A stretch of 64,000 nucleotides of DNA from Saposhnikovia divaricata (GCA_036435485.1 CM071596.1:67071001-67135000); one strand, 5' to 3'; counted from the stretch's first letter, positions 1-12,299 are shown. Made by a program: numbers and translations. The notes: a model not told the origin generated them from the sequence alone.

Positions 1-639
1 AAATAAGTTTGGATGATGAACCAATGATGGAGTATTCACCGCGCCCGCTGTTCCAATCTTGATGATCAGTCGAGATCGTACAGCTCAATTTAGATTTACT
101 ACCGGTAGAAGGAAGAACTGACGGCTTTACTTGTCTACCGCCTTACTAGCTCTCCCCGGCCAACGGTTGGGCCAAAGGGGATGGACCGGCGCTACTCGGC
201 CTCTTACACGACTCCTAGTTCAAATAGAATTCATGATTCTGAATGTATCGTTCGTCCCCCTTTCCCCAAGTATAATACTTGTTGATAAGACTCTACAAGG
301 TAGTCGTATCTAGTTGGAAAGGAAAATTCACCAATAACTTCCAAGCTGTGGCTTGGTATCGAATATCAACTTGTTCCAACAATCTTACCCCTCGAAAGAT
401 GAGAAGGTAAACAACGACTTAATAAGTCAACAGCACCCGAGTTGCGAGTGAAGAGAATACTTTATGACCGGGAAGTCGACAAGATAAATAACATTTTCCA
501 AGTAAGGTTCCCTTATTTTTAGGGAGATAGACTCAAGAAGAATGATGTCTGAGAACCTTTCTTGATATAAGATTAATAATAATATGTCTCCGAAATATTT
601 TTCGTAATAATCGAAGAAGATAAAACTTATTGAGGTTAT

Positions 640-1195
640 TCTAAGTATGGAATAAATATTCAGAGAATATTTATTGAGTTAAAAATATTTAAAGAATATT
701 TAGGAATATGAAAGAATATCTTTAATCCGAGTATTTTCCAAAATAATCAATGAAGAAATATCAGGAGAATATTTATTGAATAAATAAATATTTAAATGAA
801 TATTCAAAATAATATTCATTAATTAATAGGACCTGAAAGGAATATTTAAGACAATATTCATAATTAATTAGGAATTTAAATGAATATTCAAAAAGTAATA
901 TTCATTTAATGAATAATATTCTAAATGAATATCAAGTAATATTTATTCAATAAAATAATATTCTAAATGAATATCCAAATAATATTCATTTAATAGTCTC
1001 ATCTTTAGAAGAATATTCGAAATAATAATCGATAATTAATTCGACTCTGAATGAATATTAAAATAAATATTATTCGTCGAATAGTTACGTTCAAATAATT
1101 ATTTGAAGTAAGGATCGTTAAAATAAATAATCTCAAACGAATATTCAAATACTATTCATCGCCCGAATAATGGAAAATATTAACTTAGATATTTT
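640..1195. repeat. AATATTC-rich palindromic array in LTR C1
   Basis: Very AT-rich stretch built of many imperfect copies of AATGAATATTC and its reverse complement GAATATTCATT, giving many possible short hairpins. The same array occurs in the A and B LTRs at about 17097-17775, 27821-28499 and 46976-47650, and is missing from the left LTR of B. Confidence 0.75.
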
Positions 1196-1407
1196 CTTTC
1201 GAGGTAATCTTGATATGTCAAGAAATATTGACTCCCGGTCTATATTTGATGAATAAGATGTATACACCCTTCTCTGAGGGTCTTACAATAACCGGCTTAT
1301 AATTGATACGATAGCTATCTAATTTATAAGCCAATAACAATCAGGGAACAAGCATAATGATATAACTTGAAAGTGGGCATGCATGCTATGGCATATGTAT
1401 AACAGAA

Positions 1408-1410
<3 letters not shown>

Positions 1411-1488
<78 letters not shown>
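1411..1488. repeat. (AT)n microsatellite, about 39 units
   Basis: An uninterrupted AT dinucleotide run of about 78 bp. The equivalent site in the A and B LTRs has only about 6-7 units, so the tract expanded in C1 or its lineage. Confidence 0.95.
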
Positions 1489-1492
<4 letters not shown>

Positions 1493-3768
1493 TCAATCAC
1501 AACAACAGCCTAAAAGAAGGGAATTGAAACTTGCCTGGTAGTCGAGTACAGTAAGGGGTAGTGGTAGCGGGTCCCGGTTCAGCTTGGTGATCTATAAATA
1601 GCCAAGGCATTCGGGATTAATCACTTAACATATTAAAAGTTAAGTTATACTTAATTCGAAACATGTTCTCGAGTTATCTCGTTATACCCCTTTTAGTGGA
1701 TTCCTTTTTATCACTGATCCGACCCGACATTCGTTCGTTAATACGACATGTCACTGTACTTATACTTGGGACATACTTAAGTCATTTGAGTTCTAAGGTC
1801 GATCGTTACGAACCAATATTATACTCCGAGTTTTATCGCCCGTTTTCTAAGTGTTTTACCGAAGTTATAAAAGAGTCGTCTTTTAGGGGTTCGTTCGCGT
1901 TTAACCTCGACTCGAACATTTTTAATAAATCGAAAAATGATCCTTTTGACATACGGTTTTCTTTCACACCTTCCTTTTTACCTCTAGTATTTATTTACCA
2001 AGATTTGCCATGACGTTACATAGTTTACGACGGTTCAATTTCAGTTACGAACTTTCGTTTACGGATTCGAACTACTTTTAGTAATTTGGTCATAATTCCT
2101 AAACCGTAAATCGAAATGCTTCGATTCTTTCGCCAAAGTGATCTATGTTCAAAAATCTATCAGTAGGGTTCATTAAATTGCCAAGAACAGAGAGTTATGG
2201 CTACTGACCAGTTCGGTTTCTTAGTGTTAATGAAAATCGGGCATTACGACGGCTACGAATCGAGCGTTCTAAAATTCATTACGCAACAACCAAGCCACAC
2301 CGGGCATCTAATCAATTACTACAGTTAATAATCATCTCTTAAAAGCTCAAGAATATCATGCTTCATCAATATATCATCATAAAGCTAATCTAACCACAAA
2401 ATCATGCTAACATGGTAGTAAAATACTACTAATATCACTTAATCCAAAATCACCATGAATCATGCATAAACTCAAAGTAAAGCTTAGGGTTTGAAATGAT
2501 TTATACCTTCCTTAGAGAGTAGTATAACCTTCCTAAGACTTGATCTATCCTTGGATGATCCTAAGCTAGCTAAATCCACCATGAAAAACAAGAAAAAACA
2601 AGATTAGTTCATAAAACCACTATTCATCCTCCTCTTTGATGAATTATTTGAAAATGGAAACAAGGGAGTTTGGCTTTGAAATTTTTAGGGGATCACTTTT
2701 AGGAAATGTAAGACTCACCATAATTTTTACAAGATCAAGAGATGGTGGGAAGAGGGGTTTTGATTTTGGAATTAAGGTGTTGGCCGAATGGAATTTTCAA
2801 GGGGGGGGAGAGTTGCTTGGTTTCTTTTGTTTTAATCTCATCCACTCTCATCTATTATCAAGATAATATCTTGTATAAAGTCACTTTATTAAAGTGATGA
2901 GGTGTTGGATGATGAAATGGCAAGACAAGTGTTGGTTTTATGGTGGTTTAGAGCTTAACTAGGTAGTTACTTTGCTAAGTACTTAGTTCTTCCTCTAAGG
3001 TGCTAGTTCCTTGATTCTAGTTTAGTTACTAGATATTTTATACTAGTAGCTTGCACAAGACTCTTGCTTCCTCTGCTTGTTTCTGTGTCCGGTTATTGCC
3101 CGTCTCGATTGATCGTTCGTAGGAATATTTCACGGATTTCTAATTAGGGTTTACCGGGAATCCTTTTTAATATTAATACTTTCATTCTCCATCTTTTATT
3201 CTAACTTTCTAATTTATATTCCTTAAATCCATTCGTTAAATATTTAAGGCTATCAGCGTCCAGGGAACTCTCGGAGAAAATAAAAGTGCGGTTTTTCAGA
3301 ATCCGACAGCTTTTACATACACTTATTTTCCCCCTGGATCACTAATACGAACTCGGAAATCCGTTCCGAATGCTTCTGTATAGTGTCGTCTCATATTATT
3401 ATATACTCCCACCAAACACTATTCATTCTGTATTCTTTACTTGTTCTCTTAGGGTGGTACAATTGTCCGTATTCTCTTTCGATCGTTCCTTAACCTTTTT
3501 ACGGAACTACTGGATTAATCATTACCGATCTGGATGACATGAGAATATTCTCCTGCTTGAAATTGCCATATCTTATTCCCTTAGAAGATAGATTATTCTT
3601 ACCTATGTTGTCACCCTTTAGCATTCTTCAAGACATAGAAATAATAAAGTCGAATTCCATTCATTCTTTCCAAATATCAATTATTACATTGTAGCCATAA
3701 CCACTATTCGTTCTTACATCATTAAATACATAAAAGTTTTAATTCCACCCAAAATCTGGGTTCTTACA

Positions 3769-4539
3769 CCTCGTGATGACCATGTAGGATATTTAATCTC
3801 GATACGAACTTAATCCGTAATCTAGGATTCGTTCGCTTTATTGATTAATCTCGTTATAACGTTTTAGCGGTTTCTAGAACGCTTGTTTCACTGCCTCAGT
3901 GGTTTCCTACCTTCATTCTTAAATCAAATATAGTAACATCCCAAAATATCAAATCCTCAAAGTTAATATCTCAATTCTTGGATTATAATAATATTTAATC
4001 CACTATCCGGTCAAATATTATACCGAAAAAGAATTTGGAATTTCTGAATTCCGATTGTCTCTACATTCACTTATTTCCTCCGCGTATTACTAATATGACT
4101 TCGAAACATCCATATCACGTCCCGTACATAGGGTGGCGTGAAAAGTTTTCCAACTTACAAAATCACTATTCATCCACCAAATTACTATGCACGTACAGGA
4201 AACACTATGCACGTACGGGAAACACTATGCACGTACGGGAAATACTATGCACGTATGGGAAATACTATGCATGTACTCATTTCCCTTCAAGGATCCATTA
4301 GCTCCTTCCTGGATGGTAGATTATTCTTATCTAGGTCCTCAACCATCGAATTACTCTATTCTGACAATATACCAATGCATCAGGATCATTGTCCAAAGCA
4401 ATATCCATTCATTACAATCATTGTTCTTTGAAACCACCATTCATTAGAGCTGGTGACCTTGTTGTCGGAATCATTGTTCCTCATTTTATCATTACTTAAT
4501 AAAAAGTTTTAATTATATCCAAAATTTGGGGTTCTTACA
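3769..4539 (-). mobile_element. LTR fragment C2, older related gypsy LTR
   Basis: 771 bp between the end of LTR C1 and the gypsy pol fragment E. It ends with AAAGTTTTAATTATATCC... and GGGGTTCTTACA, matching the terminus of the A/B/C1 LTRs. Around 4023-4113 it is distantly similar to the A LTR at about 19800-19885. This makes it the distal part of a diverged LTR of the same broad family, into which C1 inserted. ATTTG at 4540-4544 would be its target duplication if it inserted into E. The partner is outside the window. Confidence 0.65.
4184..4276. repeat. 20-bp tandem repeat, about 4.6 copies
   Basis: Direct tandem copies of a 20-bp unit around TATGCACGTACGGGAAACAC, differing by single bases. 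The last copy is partial. It lies inside LTR fragment C2 and is absent from LTRs A and B. Confidence 0.9.
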
Positions 4540-5890
4540 ATTTGAGACAAAGAAGATGGTTGGAGTTGATTAAGGATTATGATTGCACAATAAGTTGCCA
4601 TCCCGAAAAGGCGAATGTTGTAGCTGATGCGCTAAGTAGAAAGGAGAGGTTGAATACATTGACTATGCCAAAGGAGTTATTTCGAGAATTTGAGAAGTTA
4701 AGTTTAGAAGTTTATGATTCAAAGGATGCAGATGAGTTTCTGAGTACGATGACTTTTCAACCAGAGTTGCTGGAGAAAATTCGGAGATGTCAAGAGGAAG
4801 TGATGAATTGTGAGATGAATACATTGACTGGAGAAGAGATTTGTACACAGAAAGATGATCAAGGAATTTTAAGATTTGGTAAGAGGATATGGATTCCTAA
4901 TGTTTTGGAGTTGAAGAATGAGATCCTAACTGAAGCCCATAGCTCGAAATATTCTATTCACCCTGGAAGCACAAAGATGTATCGAGATCTGAAGGAGAAT
5001 TTCTGGTGGCCAGATATGAAGCGTGAGATAGCCGAATGGATAAGTAAGTGTTATACTTGTCAGAGGATTAAAGCAGAACATTAGAAGCCAAGTGGTTTGT
5101 TACAACCATTAGATATCTCTGAATGGAAGTGGGAGCACCTTGCCATGGATTTTGTAGTAGGATTGCCAAAGACTAAGGCGAATCACGATGCGATTTGGGT
5201 AATTATTGACCGATTGACAAAGTCTACACATTTCCTACCGATTAACGAAAGATTCTCATTGGATAAGTTAGTACATTTGTATTTGAAGAAATTAATGTCA
5301 CATCATGGAGTTCCTGTTTCGATAGTATCTGATCGAGATCCACGATTTAATTCTAGATTTTGGAAGCAATTTCAAGAATGCCTAGGAACCGAACTAAAGA
5401 TGAGTACAACTTACCATCCACAAACGGACGGCCAGAGTGAAAGAACTATTCAGACTATAGAAGATATGTTAAGAGCTTATGCATTGGATTTCAAAGGAAG
5501 TTGGGACGAACATTTGCCATTGGTTGAGTTTTCATACAACAACAGTTACCACGTGAGTATCGGTATGCCCCCATATGAAGCCTTGTATGGGAGAAAGTGT
5601 AGATCGCCAGTATATTGGGAAGAAGTTGGTGAGAAGAAAATTTTAGGACCAGAACTGCTTCAGCAGACGAAGGAGAAAGTTGAGATTATTCAGAATAGAT
5701 TAATTACTACCCAGGATCGTCAGAGAAAGTATGCTGATTTAAAAAGAAAGGACATGAATTTTGAAATAGGAGATCAAGTGTTATTGAAAGTGTCACCGTG
5801 GAAAAGAGTTACAAGATTTGGTAAGAAAGGGAAGTTAAGTCCAAGATATGTAGGAGCATTTGAGATTTTGAAACAAGTTGGAAAGGTTGC
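4540..5890 (+). pseudogene. Gypsy E pol fragment: RNase H end and integrase
   Basis: One reading frame (4542-5890) aligns along its length with the RNase H-integrase part of the A and B pol genes. It starts in the end of RNase H (RQRRWLELIKDYDC) and continues through the zinc-binding region (H, H, then CYTC) and the integrase core (MDFVVGLP, SDRDPRFNSRFW, QSERTIQ: the D, D and E). It stops inside the C-terminal region at the D insertion (5891). There is an in-frame TAG at 5082-5084 where A and B have a CAG glutamine codon. The left end is cut by LTR C2. RT, protease, gag and chromodomain are absent. It is on the opposite strand to A and B and clearly diverged from them, so it is the oldest layer and non-functional. 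Confidence 0.88.
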
Positions 5891-7323
5891 TGTTATTCCC
5901 AGATTACACACTTGTATAATTGTAGAAGGGGGGGTTGAATACAATTCTTGATATTTATAAATTTCTGATAAGAACTCCAGAAATCTATACTTAGATAATT
6001 GCTGTAAAAAGATTAATGCACAAACACATAAAAATCAGGTGGTTAAATGCACTGTTGAGTATTGAATACAGTAAAAGAATACAGAGGGGGGGGGTGAATG
6101 GATTCTTGAATCTTTGCAACAAGATATGTGTTGAGTGTGTGAGATATGTAATTGCAGATAACAAAGACAAACACAACACAATATCACTTTAATCTAATAT
6201 TTTATTAGATAAAGATTTTTCTACAATCTGTGAATACAAATGATAGCATTCTCAGCTTCGTTTTTCTTAGAGAGATATTTCTTGTGATGTATCTTGAAAA
6301 ACTTCTCTGCTAAGGAAGTGAGGCTGTATCCTTATAGACATGGATACACCTACTTACTACAAATAAGGTAGGTAAAACAAACTACTTTCCAGTATGTCTA
6401 TCTTATTTGAGTAAGAGTCCAAACGGCTACAGATTTGACTTTGCAAAGCCTGTTCAGATCCACTTCTTTAGCTCCTTATCCCTTTGTCTTATCTCTCCAA
6501 GCTTCTTTGTAGGCTTTCCAATGTGCTTTATAGTACATAGTCAAATAAAGCGACTTGGCTTGTTGCAGGTTTCTGACTTGTACAATTCTTCAGTATTTTG
6601 TCTCCAAGAATGTATTCGAGAAGTGGCTAAGTGAGTGATTCGAGAACTCGAATTGACTTAATCGATAACTCTGAGTTCTCGAATAGTGTTATATTGACAT
6701 ATCAAATCACTTCTCGAATAGCTCTTTTCTCTGGGACTCCTTGAGATATCGAATAGAACATTTTGACATATCGAATCCCTGAGATGTCGAATAGCTTCTT
6801 TAGTCCTTGAGATATCGAATAGAGCATTGACTTGTTGACCCTTAGAGAACTCGAATGATGCTTTGACTTGTTGACTCCATGAGTTCTCGAATAGAGTAAT
6901 AGACATATCGAATCTCTGAGATATCGAATGAGATATCGAACAGTGTATTCAGAGATATTGAATAGTGTCTTCTGAGATATCGAATCTCTGACTTCTCGAA
7001 TGCTAGACTTCTCGAATAGACAAGTGTACTTCTCGAATTGGTACTTAGGCAAATTTTTCATTCCTTCAAATCCCAAATGTGATTATTTGGCAGTCTTTAT
7101 CTCCTTGCTTGAGGCATGAACCTTAGAACTTCTTTCAAGCATTATTCTCGACTTTATAAGTACAGTAACACAACTAGAATTTGATGCCTATTACAAGTAC
7201 AGAACAAATAGAAACTCTACAACTAGAGGTTCCCTCAGTTAAGAGGTCATGTAGGTAATGCATAGCATTACACATACTTAGGCTTGTTATTAGATGTATT
7301 CAGGCATGCCTCTGTGACTAACA
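5891..7323 (-). mobile_element. 3' LTR of element D
   Basis: 1433 bp with TGTTA...TAACA ends. It begins exactly where homology of fragment E to A/B pol stops, and ends next to the D polypurine tract. In element direction the distal end holds a C-rich tract (+ strand GGGGGGG at about 5928), as in the F LTR. A second G-rich tract lies at about 6083. The 5' LTR of D is not in the window. Confidence 0.8.
6610..7035. repeat. TCGA-centred repeat array inside the D LTR
   Basis: About 19 TCGA tetranucleotides in about 430 bp, mostly in units such as GTTCTCGAATAG, GATATCGAATAG and CTTCTCGAATAG on the + strand. The pre-ORF3 spacer of the same element (12300-12820) carries the reverse complement units. 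Confidence 0.85.
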
Positions 7324-7338
7324 ATCTCCCCCAAATTG
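7324..7338 (-). promoter_or_regulatory. Polypurine tract of element D
   Basis: On the - strand reads CAATTTGGGGGAGAT directly before the D 3' LTR. This is the expected position and composition for the plus-strand primer of a SIRE-type copia element. Confidence 0.8.
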
Positions 7339-7483
7339 TGAGTAAGACCCTTAGTCACAATTTCATGTCTGATAACAAGCCTAACATACATAAAGATAAA
7401 AACTTGACAGTACATGTATGAATTTCGATTAGCAATGTGGATAGAACTACATGATGAGTAATCTTACAGCCTATGATGAAGTA

Positions 7484-9544
7484 CTAGCCATTGTCATTTG
7501 TTTCCCTTTCCATTGCCTTGGCTTGAAAATCATCATATGCTTTATGTCTTCTTTCTTTCTCCTTCCTTGTATTCTCATCCATAGCTTTTATGATTTCTGC
7601 CATAACATCCAATTCTTCAAGCAAAATTGAGTCTTTGAAATCTTCAAGTAGTGAATTCAGAATGCTTGTAGGATAGTGGTTGAGTAGATTCATTCTGATG
7701 TGGATCTGATTCCCATTTCTCCTCCTATACTTCACCACATAGGGGTTAAACTGAACTCTACACAATCCCTTTGCCCTTAGCTTTTCTGCTTCAATCTCCA
7801 GTCTCTCAATTTCTTTCTCCCTTGCTAGCCATTTCTCAAGACACTCTTTTCTGATTTTCTCCTCATGGTCTCTCTTCATCTTCACAAAATCAATTAGCTC
7901 TAGCTTCCATACTCTTTCCACCTTATCTTCTGAGCACAACAATGCAATGATTCTTTCTTTGTCATGTAGCTTGCCCCAGTATTGACATCCTCCTTGTTTG
8001 AATTTCTCCTCCCTTCCATCAGTATATTTGATCTCAACGCAGTAATCAACAATGGCAACATGATAGATTCTTTGAGCTTGTAAGAATTGCAGTTGGTCTT
8101 CATCAAAATCTTCATCTAGTGGTTGGAGTTTTAAGCCTGGATAGATTGTCAGAGTCCTTGATTTGGATAGCTTTGGTTTTCTTGCAGCTTGTTTGAATTT
8201 GATCCTTTTGACATGGTTGCCTGGCAGTAGCATGTGACCTTTGTTTGTGGACCATTGTAGTATTCCATTAGCAGTATGCTTTTTGAAATATACAAATGGT
8301 TTCTTGACTTGAATCTTCTTCTCTTCTTGAGGTGGCAAGACAGTTGCAGAAGCCATAGTTGTAGATTTTGGTAGGTCACTACTAACAGCATTCACCCTAG
8401 ACTTAGAGTCTTGTGATGTGGTGAGGTTACTGTCAGCAATGCCTAAGGCTTGCTGTCTTCCACTCTTCCTCTCAGAGACTTTACCTTGGTCATCATCCTT
8501 CTTATCCTTGCTGTCTTTCTTCTTCTTCTTATCCTCATCCCCCTTATCACTCCTGTGATGACTTCTCCTCCCATCACTCTTGTCTTCATCTTCATCATCC
8601 TTATTCCTCCTTGGCTTGGCCATTTCTGGAATTACACCAGTTGCAATGTATGATCTGAGAATGTGCAGTGCCTCTATCTCTTCAGCAGTACTTGTCCCCT
8701 TCTTCTTTTGCAGTAGATCAATGATGGCAATAATGAGTCTGTGATTTCGAGAAGTGAGATCATTGGGAATGACCAATTGTTTAATCTCTTCAATTCTGGT
8801 GCCAGACTGATAGATGATTGTCCATGGCTTTTTAATCACTTCTGGCAGCCTTGAAGGTTGGCCATTCCTCAAGTCATCATACAGAATCTTATTGTTTTCA
8901 TTTACATTCCTCTTCTCTATGAGCTCAATCAGCGCATCTATCTCTGAGTGTTTCAAGGCTTGTAGAGTTTTGTAGGTTAGATGCCAAATTCTGGATTTTG
9001 CTACCATCATTACTTCCTTGAGCCATGAGCTATCAACTTTTCTAGGTACCACAGTGAAGTAATCGATCTGATCCTTCAAGCTCCTTAGATACAATTGAGT
9101 GTCACCAGCCTGTTCTTTTGAGACTTTCAAAAACTCCAAGAATGCATCATCATGATAGACATTTGAGTTTGCAATTTCTTGTAGCTTGGCCTCAGTGACC
9201 ACCTTCACTTCTACAGGCTTGGCACTTTTAGATATGGAGAGTGAAGGTTTGTCAGATGGCATACTCCCTGCAACCACTGTGGTTGTGATAGATTGCTTTT
9301 GACCACTGGAAGTAGTGATGTGCACAGTTGGTAGAGTGACAACTGGCAGAGAAGTAGGAGGCTCATCAACTTTGTCTTTTCCTTTGCCAGGCACATGAAT
9401 TAGAGATTTGGAAGTTCTTTGATGAGCACCTTCAATGATTTTGATGCCCTTTACTACTGGTGGTTTCTCCCCCTTTGTATTTGAATTTCTTGATGTCCTC
9501 TTCTCCCCCTTAGGCTTGTTGTCAGGCACAGAGGCTGTAGGCAC
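7484..9544 (-). pseudogene. ORF3 of element D, C-terminal part
   Basis: 686-codon open frame continuing the 9522-12044 frame after a net frameshift. The two frames overlap by about 20 bp at 9522-9544. It contains a Lys/Asp/Glu-rich low-complexity segment (about residues 315-370), a charged, probably helical segment with EKIRKECLEKWLAREKEIER (about 580-610), and a charged C-terminus. I see no membrane segment and no catalytic motif. It lies just before the polypurine tract, the place where SIRE elements carry their 'envelope-like' ORF. Function unknown; broken by the frameshift and by the upstream stop codon. Confidence 0.7.
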
Positions 9545-12044
9545 AGAGACCCATGTGCTTCATCATTGCAGACAACATTGATTGTTGATGTAGAAGAACA
9601 TCAGCTATGGTGGTGGCTTGAGTGTTCAACTGCTCAGTCAGAGTTTGTACCTTGTCTGTAAAATGAGCATTAGACTTAGTGAGAGTAGCTACCTCTTTCT
9701 CAAGTGCATCTACCTTACTGAATAATGTAGTAGATTTGAAGCTAGACAGGGATTGTTCTTTAAGTCTCTGCACTTCAAATCTAGACAGCTCATGCACAGG
9801 GACCTCAGTGACCAGCTTGTCTCCATATTGATTTGCAAAGAGTGTCCTAAGCATGGCATTGGCGTCTGTAGTCTTGTCAGATAGAATTTGAAGTTTGCTT
9901 CCTAGACCTGTGATTGTATCTTTAAGTAGAGCTAGACCATTATCCATCTTGGTGCCGGTGGTGTTGCAGTGTCTGAGATCTTTGACCACACTGTCTAGTT
10001 GAGGAAATTTGGCATCAAAGGCCCTCTTTATCTTTTCTACTGAAGTGGTTGTCTTGTCACTCACCTTGTTGACTTCAATTTTGACTCCCTTGCCAAGATA
10101 GTGTGCAGCCTTGAGAAAACCCTTGTAGGAATCATTGACAGCTTCATACACTTCACTAGGGGACAGGGATTTTGCATTTGAACCCAGTGAAGTGATGTAT
10201 TCCTCTCTAAGATATTGAAGTGCTTCACTGAGAGTTACATCATACTTTCCGTGCATCCAGGCATCTACATTGCCATCTCTCTCAGCATCATCAATAATCT
10301 TGGCCTTCTGCATCTCCACATCATCCCTATGGCATAGTAGGATGGCTTCATAATCTGGATTTGAGATGTTGGAGGTGACAAGGTTCTGGGCTATTTTTAC
10401 AAACTCAGGAATCTGATCCACAACATAGCTTTGGAGAGCTTCAATGGACATTTGTGGTGGAACAGACCCTGATCCTGAAGCACTGTCATGTTGCACAGGC
10501 TTCAGCCATTGGGACAAAAAGTGAGAGCTAGAGCTAGGTAAGCTAGGCTCCTCAGTTACAGATGCAACTTCTGTAACCGGATGGGAAGACTCTGCTACTG
10601 TTGTCTCCACAGAAGTGGGATGAGTTACAACAGTAGTTGACACAGGCACAGAGTCTCTAGTTAAAACTAGTGAATCCTCTGTGTTTGTGATGGTGTCATT
10701 AGGAGATGCCTCAGCATGCATTCCCTGACCATCTAAATGTGGTACCTGGGTGGTGAGCAAGGTGTCATGCACCAAGTCACTTGAATCCATTGGCTCATCA
10801 AGAGAAAAGAATTCTTGATGATCAATGCCTTGCTCCTCAATTGCTTGAGTTGCAGGCTCCAAAGAAATATGAGTGGTAGATTTTGGAAGAGAAGTGTGTT
10901 GTTGATTAGATTTTTGCAACTCCCCCTGAGAGATAGAGGGAGTTTCAATTGTGATGTGCTCTCCACTCAGTGTTGTGCCAGCCTTATCACTCCCATGTGC
11001 TGAATCTGTACAAATAGGTGCATTGGGGAGGAAGCTTGATTCTATAGATGCACCCTGTTGAGAGGATATATTTAGTGAGCTGTTTGCCCCTGATTTTACA
11101 ACTTCAGCCATTTGGGTGACTGAAGAGGTGGTTTTAGATTTCTTCTTCTTCTTTATGTTAATGATAGGTGACTCAGTTTCCTCACCTCCTAAACCTAGTT
11201 CCACAGCCAAGTCTGCTTCAGTTAAGATAGTTAAAGGTTCAGAAGCAACCTGTTTTCTCTTCTTTTTACTAACATCACCCTTTTGAGAGGATGATGCAGT
11301 TGGCTCTCTGTTTGGTAGAGTGTTTGTCTGAGAGGGTTGGTTAGCAAGCCTTGGGTTAGCATTGTGTTCTTCTTGCTTAGGCCGTGCTAACTGAGACTTA
11401 GACTCAAATATTGGCATGTTGTGGGGGTAAGACCTAAACAAACCCTCCATGTGGGGAGTTATTTTAATCCTTACATCCACATCATTCCTAGTCTCCAAGT
11501 TACCAAAAATAAGTTTGGTCATGGACCTAGGATAGCCTATTTTACTTTTATCTAATCCAGGCAATTCAATCAATGAAGCATTTTTAAAATTAAGTACTGA
11601 TTGAATAAAGCGGGGAAAGAAAATTTCAGTACCTTTCTTGGCTGTGTTCTTACCAAGTCTCCCATATAGCTCTTGTATGATGAGATGTCCAACATCTATC
11701 TTTCTCCCATGAGCCAAGGCATAGGCAAGCTGCTGCACAGGTGTACTAATCTGATCAAAGCTTGATTTTCTGGCAGTGAATACCTGAAGGAGTGTAGCAA
11801 AAACATAGCTCCATTCCTTTCTTAAGTACTTCCTATTCAGCTTTCCAAGTTTAATAGCCTCTGAGTAGTTGATAAATTCAAAGAATTCTTCCAACTCAGC
11901 ATCTGTGACCAGGGAGTCATATGCCTCTTGCTGCAAATCCAAGGCTTCATTCATGTCTGCGGTAGTGATGGAAATATCCTTGCCTTGAATCTTGCAGTAG
12001 ACAACATATGAGGTGATAGCATTCTCAAGGGCGATAACCTCCAC
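9522..12044 (-). pseudogene. ORF3 of element D, central part
   Basis: 840-codon frame, in phase with 12057-12233 but separated from it by a TAG. The first 200 residues match the N-terminal region of the F ORF3 in pattern: a KEW(S/N)Y(V/F)F segment, 'FTARKSSFDQIS' versus 'FRAREKDFHQIP', and FFPRF versus WFPRF. The middle is Ser/Thr/Glu-rich and probably disordered, with basic patches (KKKRK, KKKKKSK). The last 200 residues look coiled-coil-like (KVDALEKEVATLTKSNAHF). There is no visible transmembrane segment. A net frameshift near 9540 ends the frame. Homology to F is clear only at the N-terminal end. Confidence 0.7.
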
Positions 12045-12056
12045 TATAGCTGTCCT

Positions 12057-12233
12057 CTAGAATTGTTCTAATATGTCTATGTACAGGGTTGGGTTGGCTG
12101 ATAGTGCACCCTTGATGTAAGATTCAGACAACCATCGAACAAAGCACTTGAAATTAGCATTTGGTGCTTCCACATCACTGGTAATTGTGATGAAATTGGT
12201 TTGGGATGGTATGGTGAGTTGAGTGTTTGCCAT
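12057..12233 (-). pseudogene. ORF3 of element D, N-terminal end
   Basis: The ATG at 12233 aligns with the start of the F ORF3: both begin MA, followed by NF.I, FK...R.L, then A.P.L..D.L.Q. An upstream in-frame ATG at 12344 exists but has no counterpart in F, so 12233 is preferred. The frame ends at TAG 12059-12057, exactly where F has a tryptophan (QQLW against EQF-stop). TGG to TAG is therefore the likely change. Reading continues in the same frame at 12044. Confidence 0.7.
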
Positions 12234-12299
12234 TTGGGTAGAGAAGAGAAGAGAATTAAGGTTGAAGAAGAAATTCGCAGTTAGGGTTTTAAGAGGTTT

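Larger units (their letters stand above)
1..3768 (-). mobile_element. LTR C1 of a Tekay-type gypsy element, cut by left window edge
   Basis: The first base corresponds to about position 710 of the 4.5-kb LTRs of copies A and B further right. The end at 3768 matches the A/B LTR terminus (ends in TCTGGGTTCTTACA). Positions 1-2120 are about 95% identical to A/B by eye. About 2130-3250 is much more diverged, roughly 70%. 3270-3768 is again close, about 90%. The next five bases, CCTCG, would be the target duplication, but the other copy lies left of the window, so I cannot tell a solo LTR from one end of a full element. It is placed on the - strand by homology to A and B. Small ORFs inside are not credible genes. 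Confidence 0.85.

Noticed and set aside
1411..1488. AT-rich tract as a replication origin
   Set aside because: Simple dinucleotide repeat in an LTR, with shorter tracts in sister copies; nothing else supports an origin.
1663..2013. Conserved + strand ORF in all LTRs (also near 18298, 29022, 37335 and 48085), preceded by a TATA-like motif
   Set aside because: Comparing C1 with B codon by codon gives about 13 amino-acid-changing and 4 silent differences, close to neutral expectation. The ATG of C1 is ACG in A and B, and A has a stop within the longer version. Conservation reflects the recent age of the LTRs.
6407..7076. Short ORFs in the D LTR with repeated 'FDIS' or 'SISQ' peptides
   Set aside because: They only translate the TCGA repeat array.
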